DNA of 64,000 nucleotides from Eubacterium sp. AB3007 (GTDB lineage Bacteria; Bacillota; Clostridia; Peptostreptococcales; Anaerovoracaceae), in NCBI RefSeq assembly GCF_000688015.1, contig NZ_JIAD01000001.1, positions 1,426,001 through 1,490,000 on the forward strand. The letters are read 5' to 3'. Positions 35,440 to 44,304 of this stretch are shown piece by piece; position 1 is the stretch's first letter, and each line of letters begins with the position of its first letter. The translations under genes were made by a program, and so were the position numbers. The notes under the pieces were generated by a model. The model searched no databases. It had not been told where the DNA came from and worked only from the letters and a program-made list of their open reading frames with translations.

Positions 35440-35948
35440 TTAAAGAGAGCGATTATAATCGATAAACTCTTTGATCTGCTGCCGCAGCAACCCATAATCC
35501 ACTTCCCCGTTGAAGCCATCGAAGGTGAACAGCACATCACGGCCGACGATCAGACCGGCGCGGTCGCCCAGCTCCTGGCATCCTCGAACCCCATCTCCCG
35601 AAACACTTCGCTGCTGGGTGTCCGATACGCCTTGGGCAAGAGTTGAATCAGTTCATTCGGATCAAATACCGCTCGGCATTGCTTCCCCTTTTCGATTTCG
35701 ATGATCGCCTGGTCGATTCCCGCAAGGACACGTTCCACTAGTTTTCTGTCACAAAGCTTTGTTACCAGCGGATCATCTCGCTTCAAAGCCAGCCTCTTCC
35801 CTTTCTGATCGATCGAGTAGTAATCTCTTCCCTTCTTTCGGCTCACCACCATACACCCCTGCGGCAATTCCGCCAACAGGTGTTCACAAAGCCCTTTCCT
35901 CTCCACCAACGCAGCATGCTTTTGTCTGTTGATCTCGTCTAATGTCAT
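35440..35948 (-). pseudogene. Frameshifted hypothetical gene
   Basis: The first 125 or so residues are encoded from the ATG at 35948 with a GGAGG upstream (start MTLDEINRQKHAALVERKG; a basic MVVSRKKGRDYYSI strand and a charged helix follow). The frame ends after FEDARSWATAPV at 35550. One base of shift near the GGGG run at about 35588-35591 restores protein-like sequence (CQELGDRAGLIVGRDVL, then FTFDGFNGEVDYG and an amphipathic helix) ending in IDYNRSL and TAA at 35440-35442. Loss of one G is the simplest explanation. The family is not recognised. Confidence 0.65.
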
Positions 35949-36064
35949 CGTAAACCACCCTCCTAAAGTAGCGCCATTATACCCCTTTCCCCATAGACGG
36001 TCAATACAGGATTTATATTATTTTCCTTTATATGGTAATTGTCAGATTTCTTCCATATAAAAAA

Positions 36065-36087
36065 CACCGCGCCTCAAAGGCGCGGTG
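36065..36087 (-). terminator. Terminator of the ECF S-component gene
   Basis: CACCGCGCCT pairs with AGGCGCGGTG around a 3-base loop, with TTTTTT following on the minus strand. Confidence 0.85.
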
Positions 36088-36104
36088 ACCCAATACTCAC
36101 ACGA

Positions 36105-36662
36105 CTATCTCATCAGAAAAAACCTTTTCACCGGGGTCTTCCACAGGGCTGCAGCCACCACAAAGGCTACGATCATGCCCACGACCGCCTGACCAATGTT
36201 CCAGGGGATCCCAACGGCGGCCGCTGCCCAATTGCCGTACAGCACCCGCTCCACCAGGAAGTAGCCGGCGCACATCTCCGCGCTACCCAGTACCATGCCC
36301 AGCACTTCTGCGCTGGATACACTGAACTTCTCTGCCAGTGGGTGTCCGTGCTTCTCTAGCAGGTCGATCACCACCCCCATCAGGTAGGCCATCAGGAACT
36401 TGATCACGAATGTAAAGGGGACCCAGAGGGCAAAGCCTCCCAGCAAGTCTCCCAGTGCAGAGCCCAGCCCCGCTGCCAGCGCACCGTTCCGTTTCCCGAG
36501 CAGAAGCACCGCCAGGAAAATCATGCCGTCCCCCAGATGGACGTAGCCCTGACTGAGCGGTACGGGAACCTTGAACAGGCTGGTGGCCACCAGGATCAGA
36601 CCCATCATCAGCCCCGTCATGACCACGGTGTTTATTCTCTTATCACTGTTATAACGCTTCAT
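36105..36662 (-). CDS. ECF transporter S component
   Basis: 185 residues, about six transmembrane helices. The substrate-binding subunit of an energy-coupling factor vitamin importer (QGYVHLGDGMIFLAVLLLGKRNGALAAGLGSALGDLLGG is typical of the riboflavin/HMP-like S family). The shared T and A subunits are not in this window. It is divergent from a MocR/PdxR-like regulator, which suggests a vitamin B6 substrate; that is inference from context only. Confidence 0.87.
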   Translation of the reverse strand: MKRYNSDKRINTVVMTGLMMGLILVATSLFKVPVPLSQGYVHLGDGMIFLAVLLLGKRNGALAAGLGSALGDLLGGFALWVPFTFVIKFLMAYLMGVVIDLLEKHGHPLAEKFSVSSAEVLGMVLGSAEMCAGYFLVERVLYGNWAAAAVGIPWNIGQAVVGMIVAFVVAAALWKTPVKRFFLMR

Positions 36663-36713
36663 TTCGATCTCCTCTTGACTCTTTCTCTCTCCACCAGTAT
36701 AATATCACCAAAG

Positions 36714-36757
36714 TGTACTTATTAAAATAAGCAATTATATTTATTTTCCCAAGTACA
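36714..36757. promoter_or_regulatory. Inverted TGTACTT/AAGTACA pair between ECF and MocR genes
   Basis: TGTACTT at 36714-36720 and AAGTACA at 36751-36757 flank an AT-rich stretch in the 115-bp divergent intergenic region. A candidate operator for the MocR protein; no experimental match is known to me. Confidence 0.35.
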
Positions 36758-36777
36758 ATTATACAAGGAGGCAGAAT

Positions 36778-38166
36778 ATGAAGCCAATTGCACTGGATAT
36801 TCAGCACAATTCCACCACATCACTTTACATACAGTTATATGACCACCTCCGGCAAGCCATCATTCAAGGAGAGATCACTGCCGGCGAGCGGCTCCCTTCT
36901 CTGCGCCGTCTGGCTAAGGATCTGGGCATCAGCGTCACCACCGTCAGCCAGGCCTACGACCAGCTGGTGGTAGAGGGGTATCTGACCAGCCGGCCCCACT
37001 CCGGATACTACGCCGCCGACCTGAAGGTAGCCGGTCAGATCCCGGAGACACTGGAAACGCTGATCACAGAGCCCATAGACTTCGACACCGATCAGATCCA
37101 GAAGACAGAATACCGGTACGACACAGCCTCCTTCGATTTCGTCAAGTGGAAGAAGTGCCTGTCCGCCGTTCTGAACGAGCACGCTCACCTGCTCCTGTCC
37201 GAAAGCGATCCCCAGGGGGAGCCTGCCCTTCGCCACGAGATCGCACGGTATGTATATACGGCGCGGGGCGTGCTTTGTGCCCCGGAACAGGTGGTCATCG
37301 CCGCGGGGACCCAGCAGCTCACCGGTCACCTGATCCGCATCCTCAGGAAGATGCGCATCGACCACATCTCCACCGAAGATCCGGGGTATCTGCCAGTGCA
37401 GAACATCTTTCGCGACCACGAGTTCTCCATCACCAGGATCCCCGTGCGCCAGGACGGTATCCTGATCGAACGTCTTCCCATGAACATCGCCTCCGCCGTC
37501 TACCTGAGCCCCTCCAACCAGTTCCCCACCGGCTCCGTCATGCCTGTGGGGCGGCGCTACCAGCTGCTGGAGTGGGCAGAGGCCAACGACAGCCTGATCC
37601 TGGAGGACGACTACGACAGCGAACTGAGGTACTTCGGCAAGCCTATCCCGCCCCTGGCCAGCCTGGACAAAGCCGGGCGCGTGGTGTACTTCGGGTCTTT
37701 CTCCTCCACCCTTTTCCCGGCCATCAAGATCAGCTACATAATCCTGCCGAAGGCCATGGCGAAGATCTTCAGCCGCATCAAGCGGGATTACGACCAGACC
37801 TGCTCCAAGGAGGAGCAGCTGGCCCTGGCCATGTTCATGGAGAAGGGGTACTACTATACCAACATAAAAAAACTGCGCAGCCTGTGCGCCCAAAAGCTAC
37901 AGGCTGCGCTCACCGCGCTGTCGGAATATGCAACAGGGTTCGTGACCCCTATGAACACCCACTCCGGCATCAATCTGACCCTGCGGGTCCAGACCTATAT
38001 CGCGCCGGACGAGCTCTGCCGCCGGGCCGCTGAGCTAGGTCTCTATCTGGTTCCGGTGGCCAGCCTCACCGACCAGACCACTGCCGAGCTGATCTTCTAC
38101 TACAACCGGGTCCCTATTGGAGACATCGGCCCCTGCGTGAAGGCCATGATCGACGCGTGGCGGTAG
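36778..38166 (+). CDS. MocR/PdxR-type GntR regulator with aminotransferase domain
   Basis: 462 residues. N-terminal GntR winged helix (YIQLYDHLRQAIIQGEITAGERLPSLRRLAKDLGISVTTVSQAYDQLVVEGYL, about 15-75) joined to a fold type I aminotransferase domain that binds PLP; EDDYDSELRYFGKPIPPLASLD and the region VVYFGSFSSTLFPAIKISYI (with the PLP-lysine in ATIKIGY-like position) are visible. Members such as PdxR control vitamin B6 synthesis or GABA use. AAGGAGG lies 7 bases before the ATG. Divergent from the ECF S component, its likely target. Confidence 0.92.
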   Translation: MKPIALDIQHNSTTSLYIQLYDHLRQAIIQGEITAGERLPSLRRLAKDLGISVTTVSQAYDQLVVEGYLTSRPHSGYYAADLKVAGQIPETLETLITEPIDFDTDQIQKTEYRYDTASFDFVKWKKCLSAVLNEHAHLLLSESDPQGEPALRHEIARYVYTARGVLCAPEQVVIAAGTQQLTGHLIRILRKMRIDHISTEDPGYLPVQNIFRDHEFSITRIPVRQDGILIERLPMNIASAVYLSPSNQFPTGSVMPVGRRYQLLEWAEANDSLILEDDYDSELRYFGKPIPPLASLDKAGRVVYFGSFSSTLFPAIKISYIILPKAMAKIFSRIKRDYDQTCSKEEQLALAMFMEKGYYYTNIKKLRSLCAQKLQAALTALSEYATGFVTPMNTHSGINLTLRVQTYIAPDELCRRAAELGLYLVPVASLTDQTTAELIFYYNRVPIGDIGPCVKAMIDAWR

Positions 38167-38220
38167 TGGACTGCAGGGTGAGATGCACGACAAGATCCGA
38201 TCATAGAGGAATATGCCCCA

Positions 38221-40734
38221 TTATGGGAGCTTGTCGATAACGACCGGGACCTTGACCTGCGCCACTGTTGCGTTTCCCTTGGCGTATTTTTTCATGAGCT
38301 GCGCCCCCCAGCCCTCTTCCATGAGCCTTAGGCCGCATGCGTTAAGGAGTTTCTTTCTGTAGGTGGCATACTGAACGAGTTTTTCACACAGACCCTTATC
38401 CAACGCATCGGCAAAAGCTTTCTCATCGGCAGGTGCTTTGTCGGGCTCAAGGCAGATCACATAACTCATCTTCTCCGGATCCGGATACACCTGAGCGATC
38501 TGACAGCCCACGCCCTCTTCTTCGCATATTTCCGAGATCGCTTCCGCAAGCATGGACCCCGGGATCTTCTCCTGCGCCAGATTTGCTACATCCGTCAGTT
38601 TTGTGACAAAGTATATGTTGGGCGTGTTTCCGGTAAACCCGTCTACATGCACCAGATCCTTCAGACGATACCGATACAAACCCGCGTTTGTAGTCAGTAC
38701 AAGCTCGTAATTCTTCTGATCTTCCAGTTCCCAGGCAAAGAGTGGCTCGCCCCCCTCTTCGGGGATGAACTCATAGAAGCACGTGAACGAGGATAGCGCG
38801 CCCGCCGGGGTCTCCGGTTTCGTTGGAATATTGAACTTGGTCTCGCTGGCACCGTATCCCACATCGATGTATCTGGTCTTTTCGGGAAGTAATTTCCGTA
38901 CTTCAGAGACATGTACGCCAACGCTTCCTCCGAGCCAGAAACCTGCCGCCATAAGATTCGGCCAGTAGTACCGAGGGATAAACCGCCCTTCCTCCTTCAG
39001 TTTCAGCAGCTCATCTGCTCTTTCTGGATTAGGCGCAAGCTGATATTTCAACATGTCCTTCAACCCGTCGGACATATCGTACCTGATTCCACCGTTTCGG
39101 ATATCTTCGATCAGTTCCTCCGCGTGGAGTACCGCATAGTCACACAGGTTCTTCATCATCTTTGCGTTATTTCCAAGCAGAGCGGTCACGTCATTATAGA
39201 CGAGGGAGCAGCGAAGCATAACATACAGAAGTTCATCGCCTTCAAACTCATTGACCACCTGCGGCACATAGGTTAGATGTTTGACTAGCTCCGGGTTTGC
39301 AAGCTCTGATGATCTGCCGGACGCGGTACCGCATGGGATTCCGCCGCTGGTCACGTCAAGAGACGGCTTATTGAAAAACGCGAATACTCTGGTCGCCACC
39401 TCAGGAGAGGTCATCATGAAAATCTCCGTGATTCTGGCTCTTGAGATAACTTGTCTCGCTGCTGCTTCCCGTTCGCTTTCCGGAATGAATTTGTAGCTTG
39501 CAGTGGTTCCGGAAGTACGGTAAAAAAAGTTCGCTTTTCCGGGGAACAGAAGATCACTCTCACCGGCCTGAAGCCTTTCGGAATAGGTGGCATAATCAGC
39601 CCAGTCCGAAAGTTTTACCTTTTCTCTGAAGTCCTCCAGAGACTGGATCTCTCCAAAGCCATGTTCTTTACCGAATTCTGTGTCCTTGCAGGCGTTCAGG
39701 ATCTCGAAGAGGACAAGCTCCTGGGTGCCTTTGCAGTCGGCGAAAAGCGCTTCTGTCGCTTTCAGGAATCCGTAGTCGTCAAGACCCATGAGGAGCTTTG
39801 GCAGCTGCGTACGCTTTGCCGCCTCCTTCAGTTGTAGTGTCCTCCAGTGGGCAAGCGGCCGCTTCATCATCTGTCTCTTCAGATCCTTCAGAAAGACCGA
39901 TACAAGATCTTTTTTTCCAAGCCAGGAATCGAACCCTGCAGAGGAATTCACCTCTCCTACTACAAAGCCGTTTTCTCCGAAGAGAAGATCGATCCCTGCC
40001 ATACGCAGGCCAATCGCCTTCGAAACCTTGTGGCAAAGTTCTTTCATTTCCTCTGTCAGCGGATACTCCTCAGTGGTGCCGCCAACATGCAGATTGGATC
40101 GGAATTCATTGGGATCGGATGCCTTCCGCTGTGCGGCAAACACGGCTTCAAAACCGATCGTCAGGACTCTCACATCCCTGCCTTTTGAGGAGGCCACATA
40201 TTTCTGGATCAGCATTCTGGACTGGGAGCCGGCCAATTTCTCCATCGTCTTCTCCAGTTCTTCTTCCGTTTTTATCAACTCGACGCCGATCCCTCCGAAT
40301 CCATCATCCGGCTTCATGATCAGCGGAAGACCGATCTCCGAGAGAATGAGATCCTTGCTCATACTCTCCCTGAAAACAAGGGTCTTTACGACTGGAATGC
40401 CTTCCTTGGCAAGGATCTGATACGTCTCGATCTTGCTCATAGCCGCTTTTTTTGCCTCTATGGGATTATAGTTGAACGATCCCAACTGTTCCAGTTGCCG
40501 CGCAAAAGGAAATACCACTCCGTTTTCGCCGTCGGAATCAGCAATGTAGAAAAAGTCAGGAGGAGTCTCTTCCTTCCCGTTGACCCAAATCCTGGAGGGA
40601 AGTCCGTTGTCGATTTCGTACGCAGCTTTCCCGCAGTCAATGATCTCTATGGTATGATCACCTACATTTACATTGCTGAGAAGTCTCTCTGTCGCAGCTT
40701 CAAATTTCCCTGCTGTCAAAAACCAACCTTTCAT
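38221..40734 (-). CDS. ATP-grasp ligase fused to GH3-family amido synthetase
   Basis: 837 residues in one frame. Residues 1-290 are a RimK-like ATP-grasp domain: IMKPDDGFGGIGVELIK, KGRDVRVLTIG, EFRSNLHVGG and the metal-binding GFVVGEVNSSAGF. Residues about 305-837 are a GH3 acyl-adenylating amido synthetase: motif I YRTSGTTASYK (405-415), motif II GYGASE (626-631), motif III YRYRLKDLVHVDGF (687-700), then the C-terminal swinging domain. GH3 enzymes adenylate a carboxylic acid and join it to an amine; ATP-grasp ligases make amides through acyl phosphates. Both domains have separate paralogues in the same operon. AGAAAGGAG precedes the ATG. Product unknown. Confidence 0.9.
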   Translation of the reverse strand: MKGWFLTAGKFEAATERLLSNVNVGDHTIEIIDCGKAAYEIDNGLPSRIWVNGKEETPPDFFYIADSDGENGVVFPFARQLEQLGSFNYNPIEAKKAAMSKIETYQILAKEGIPVVKTLVFRESMSKDLILSEIGLPLIMKPDDGFGGIGVELIKTEEELEKTMEKLAGSQSRMLIQKYVASSKGRDVRVLTIGFEAVFAAQRKASDPNEFRSNLHVGGTTEEYPLTEEMKELCHKVSKAIGLRMAGIDLLFGENGFVVGEVNSSAGFDSWLGKKDLVSVFLKDLKRQMMKRPLAHWRTLQLKEAAKRTQLPKLLMGLDDYGFLKATEALFADCKGTQELVLFEILNACKDTEFGKEHGFGEIQSLEDFREKVKLSDWADYATYSERLQAGESDLLFPGKANFFYRTSGTTASYKFIPESEREAAARQVISRARITEIFMMTSPEVATRVFAFFNKPSLDVTSGGIPCGTASGRSSELANPELVKHLTYVPQVVNEFEGDELLYVMLRCSLVYNDVTALLGNNAKMMKNLCDYAVLHAEELIEDIRNGGIRYDMSDGLKDMLKYQLAPNPERADELLKLKEEGRFIPRYYWPNLMAAGFWLGGSVGVHVSEVRKLLPEKTRYIDVGYGASETKFNIPTKPETPAGALSSFTCFYEFIPEEGGEPLFAWELEDQKNYELVLTTNAGLYRYRLKDLVHVDGFTGNTPNIYFVTKLTDVANLAQEKIPGSMLAEAISEICEEEGVGCQIAQVYPDPEKMSYVICLEPDKAPADEKAFADALDKGLCEKLVQYATYRKKLLNACGLRLMEEGWGAQLMKKYAKGNATVAQVKVPVVIDKLP

Positions 40735-40746
40735 ATTGCTCCTTTC

Positions 40747-42507
40747 TTATGCGTATGAGCTATTGTACAGTTCCGCATAGTAGCCCTTCCGGGCCATCAG
40801 TTGTTCATGGGTTCCAACTTCTTTTATATCTCCGTCTACCATGAAGATGATGCAATCCGCATTTTTGATGGTAAAAAGCCTGTGGGCAATCATGAAGGTC
40901 GTATGCCCCTTCATCATGTCATTCATGGCCGCTGTGATCATCACCTCTGTCCTCGTGTCGATATTGGAGGTCGCCTCATCGAGTATCAGGATCTCCGGAT
41001 CGGCAAGAACAACCCTTGCTATAGACAGGAGCTGTTTTTCGCCGACGCTCAGAGCTCCCGTCTCATCATTGATCTCAGTGTCATAGCCCTGAGGAAGTTT
41101 CTGGATGAAACTGTGGCATTGTGCCTTCTTCGCTGCTTCGATGACCTCCTCCCTGGTCGCTTCCGGCCTGCCATAGGCGATATTCTCATGAACCGTCCCT
41201 GAGAACAGCCAGGTGTCCTGGAGCACCATTCCCATATGGCTTCGTAGTCCGGCCCGGGTCATTTTTGCCGTATCCAGGCCGTCCAGAGTGATGTTACCTC
41301 CGTTGATTTCATAAAACCGCATCAGCAAGTTCACCAGTGTCGTCTTGCCTGCTCCGGATGGACCGACAATGGCGAACACTTGTCCCGGCTCCGCCCTGAA
41401 ACTGACATCCTTCATGAGAATCTTGTCCGGAACGTAACCGAAACTGACATGCTCAAAGGCCACCGCTCCATCGGCAACCCCAGAGATCTCCTGCGGTTCC
41501 TCGTTGTCCTCAGACTCGTTTTCCTCATCGATGAGTTTGAAAATCCGGTCCGCTGCAGCCAGCCCCGCCTGCACCTGATTGAGCATTGTCGAAAAAGTAT
41601 TGATCGGGCTGGAAATATTGTAGGCGTAGATCAGAAAAGCGGTCAGCGCCCCCAGTGTGACCACGCCCTTAATGCTCAACAGCCCGCCGAGCACGCACAC
41701 CGCGATGTACACCAGATTGTTGAGAAGTGTCGTCACCGGAGTGATCAGCCCCGACCAGGTTCTCGATGACAAATATGTCCGGAAGAATTTCTTGTTGATC
41801 GTCTCCATGGTGTCATAGGCTGTCTCTTCGTAGTTGAATGCCCTCATGACATCATGGCCGGAAATCATCTCCTCGATGTGGCCGTTCAATTCTCCCACTG
41901 CTTCCTGTTGGCTTTTGAATAGTTTTCTCGTAGCACCTGTAATGATGCGGATCGCAGTGTAACTTAATGGGATCATTACGAAAAAGATCAGCGCAAGCCA
42001 GACATTGGTCAGCAGCATCATTACCAGTATTCCCACGATGGTAAGTACTTTTGTGAACAGGGTCGACAGATTGGTCTGAATCACATTCGTCAGTGTTACC
42101 ATATCGCTGGTGAGCCTTGCCAGCACATCCCCCCTCTTCTGTGAGTCCAGGAAGGACAGCGGTAGTACCTGCAGTTTTTTCTGGAGCTTCTGCCTGAGGC
42201 TGAAAGCAGTATTCTCCGCGATCTTCACGAGGCTGCGTCTGGAGAGGTACAGACAGATGCCGCTCAGAATGTACATTCCTACGAGAACGCCAAGGCGGGG
42301 AAGTATCTCATACATGGAAAAGAAACTCCCCTCCAAAGGCGCCAAACTGTCCGTGATGCTCTCGATAACCTTCGGGGCAAATATGTCAAACACTGTACTG
42401 AAGATCAGCATAAAGACGACCAGCACCACAAGACGGCGGCTTCCTGCCATGTATCTCATGAGCCGCATGAAGGATCCTCGACCGCCTTTCTTTTTTTCTT
42501 TTTTCAT
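40747..42507 (-). CDS. ABC exporter half-transporter, second subunit
   Basis: 586 residues: a six-helix membrane domain (about 25-310) and an ATPase domain. Walker A GPSGAGKT (382-389), signature LSVGE (486-490, a departure from LSGGQ) and Walker B ILILDEA with the catalytic Glu (506-512). Starts in the stop codon of its partner (ATGA), so the pair is translated together as a heterodimer. Its unusual signature would face the weak Walker B of the partner, giving one degenerate and one active ATP site, as in many heterodimeric exporters. Likely exports the product of the GH3 and ATP-grasp enzymes. Confidence 0.92.
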   Translation of the reverse strand: MKKEKKKGGRGSFMRLMRYMAGSRRLVVLVVFMLIFSTVFDIFAPKVIESITDSLAPLEGSFFSMYEILPRLGVLVGMYILSGICLYLSRRSLVKIAENTAFSLRQKLQKKLQVLPLSFLDSQKRGDVLARLTSDMVTLTNVIQTNLSTLFTKVLTIVGILVMMLLTNVWLALIFFVMIPLSYTAIRIITGATRKLFKSQQEAVGELNGHIEEMISGHDVMRAFNYEETAYDTMETINKKFFRTYLSSRTWSGLITPVTTLLNNLVYIAVCVLGGLLSIKGVVTLGALTAFLIYAYNISSPINTFSTMLNQVQAGLAAADRIFKLIDEENESEDNEEPQEISGVADGAVAFEHVSFGYVPDKILMKDVSFRAEPGQVFAIVGPSGAGKTTLVNLLMRFYEINGGNITLDGLDTAKMTRAGLRSHMGMVLQDTWLFSGTVHENIAYGRPEATREEVIEAAKKAQCHSFIQKLPQGYDTEINDETGALSVGEKQLLSIARVVLADPEILILDEATSNIDTRTEVMITAAMNDMMKGHTTFMIAHRLFTIKNADCIIFMVDGDIKEVGTHEQLMARKGYYAELYNSSYA

Positions 42508-44276
42508 GCCTGCGCCTCCTCTCCTTCATCGGATGTCTGCGTGCGGAAGATTTCCCGGTAGATATCACTCGTTTCCAGAAGTTCTTCATGGGTCCCGCAG
42601 GCGGTGATCCTCCCCTGATCCATGACGACGATCTGATCCGCGTTCATGATCGTATTGATACGCTGGGCGACGATTATGATGGTTTTACCCGCCAGCTCTT
42701 CTCTCATTGCTGCTCTCACCGCAGCATCCGTCTTGAAATCGAGTGCGGAAAATGTGTCATCCAGAAGATAAACAGGAGCTTTTTTCACAAAGGCTCTCGC
42801 AATGGACACTCGCTGTCTCTGCCCTCCGGAGAGATTGGCGCCTCCCTGCGTGACTGCCTTGGACGGCCCCTCATTGCCTTTATCCATAAATTCTGTGACC
42901 ATTGCCATGTCACAGGCTTTTCTGATCTCCTCGTCCGTCGCGTCAGGACTGGCAACCCTCAGATTGCTCTCGATCGTGCCGGCAAAAAGGTGCGCCTTCT
43001 GCGGTGCATAGGAGATCATATTCCTGAGCTCCTTCACCGGCATATCACGGGTATCGGTTCCATCGATGAACACAGAACCGAAATACCTGGTGTCGAAGAA
43101 CCGCAGCAGCAACTTCAGGAGCGTTGTTTTGCCGCTTCCCGTCGCACCTACGATCGCGGTGGTCTTCCCCGCCGGGAAGGTTATGTTTATATTATCAAGA
43201 ACCATATCATGGGCACCGTTGTATCCGAAACTGACGTTTTCGAAACGGATCTGCCCTTCTGCCGAACCGGATACGTGACTGTCTCCGACGCTTCCCTTCG
43301 CCCGGCTATATTCGTCCGTCGAATAACTCTCCGCCTCATAATCCAGGACCTCTATGATTCTCTTGGCCGAAACTTCGCATTTTGGAAGCGCGTTGACAAT
43401 GGCCATCACCGTGGCAAACCCGCCTGCGAGCATGGTGCTGTACTGGATATACGTCAGAAGATCTGCGAGACTTACGATCGTCTCCCGCATCTCCCATGTA
43501 CCGACAAACAGAATCAATGCAATCGTGAGGTTCATGATGACATGGACCAACGGAACCAAAAGCGCGATGTACACCCCCGCATCAATGGCCTGATCTCGTA
43601 TGTCCTCATTTGCCTTTGACAGCTTCTCGACTTCGTAGTCCTTCATACCAAAGGCGCGAATGGTGCGCATGCCGGTCAGTTTCTCATTCATGAGCACACT
43701 TCCCCGATCGGTCTTCGCCTGCAATGACGCGAACTTCGGCATGCTCTTTCTATTTCGCCGTATCACTATGAAAGCACATAGAATGAAGGTCCCGGCGATG
43801 ATCAGCGAAAGGGACGCGTTGAGAAATATGCATCGAACAAATGTAAAAACGGCCACAAAAGGAACCAGAAGGGCGTTCCGCAGCATATTGATCACAACCA
43901 TCTGCATCTGTGTCGTATCGCTGGTCGCCCGGGTGAGCAGCGTCTCCCGGTTGAACCGCTGATAATCGAGATCCGAAAAAGTCTGCACCTTAGCAAACAG
44001 GTCCGCCCGTATCCTCGTGGTAAAACTGGCGGTCACATAGGCAGAGAACCTTCCGGCAAGAACCATGAGGACACCCATGGTGAACGTCATGATGAGCATC
44101 TGGATCCCCATTTGCCAGACATAATCCATATCTGCATTCGCGATGCCTTTCTTGAGGATACGATTGAAATAATCAGGAAGGCTGGTTTGGGTATAGGCCT
44201 GCCCAAGGACAAATATGAATACCAAAAACATCTGCTTCCAGTAGTTTTTCAGATATCTTCCAAATAGTACAAACAA
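42504..44276 (-). CDS. ABC exporter half-transporter, first subunit
   Basis: 590 residues from a TTG start at 44276 with AGAGGAG seven bases upstream. Six-helix membrane domain (about 12-295), then an ATPase domain with Walker A GATGSGKT (377-384), canonical signature LSGGQ (482-486) and Walker B LLDD (504-507), where Asp replaces the catalytic Glu. Partner of the 586-residue subunit that overlaps its end. Third gene in the GH3 operon. Confidence 0.92.
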   Translation of the reverse strand: MFVLFGRYLKNYWKQMFLVFIFVLGQAYTQTSLPDYFNRILKKGIANADMDYVWQMGIQMLIMTFTMGVLMVLAGRFSAYVTASFTTRIRADLFAKVQTFSDLDYQRFNRETLLTRATSDTTQMQMVVINMLRNALLVPFVAVFTFVRCIFLNASLSLIIAGTFILCAFIVIRRNRKSMPKFASLQAKTDRGSVLMNEKLTGMRTIRAFGMKDYEVEKLSKANEDIRDQAIDAGVYIALLVPLVHVIMNLTIALILFVGTWEMRETIVSLADLLTYIQYSTMLAGGFATVMAIVNALPKCEVSAKRIIEVLDYEAESYSTDEYSRAKGSVGDSHVSGSAEGQIRFENVSFGYNGAHDMVLDNINITFPAGKTTAIVGATGSGKTTLLKLLLRFFDTRYFGSVFIDGTDTRDMPVKELRNMISYAPQKAHLFAGTIESNLRVASPDATDEEIRKACDMAMVTEFMDKGNEGPSKAVTQGGANLSGGQRQRVSIARAFVKKAPVYLLDDTFSALDFKTDAAVRAAMREELAGKTIIIVAQRINTIMNADQIVVMDQGRITACGTHEELLETSDIYREIFRTQTSDEGEEAQA

Positions 44277-44304
44277 AGATATTCTCCTCTCATATCAATA
44301 ATTC

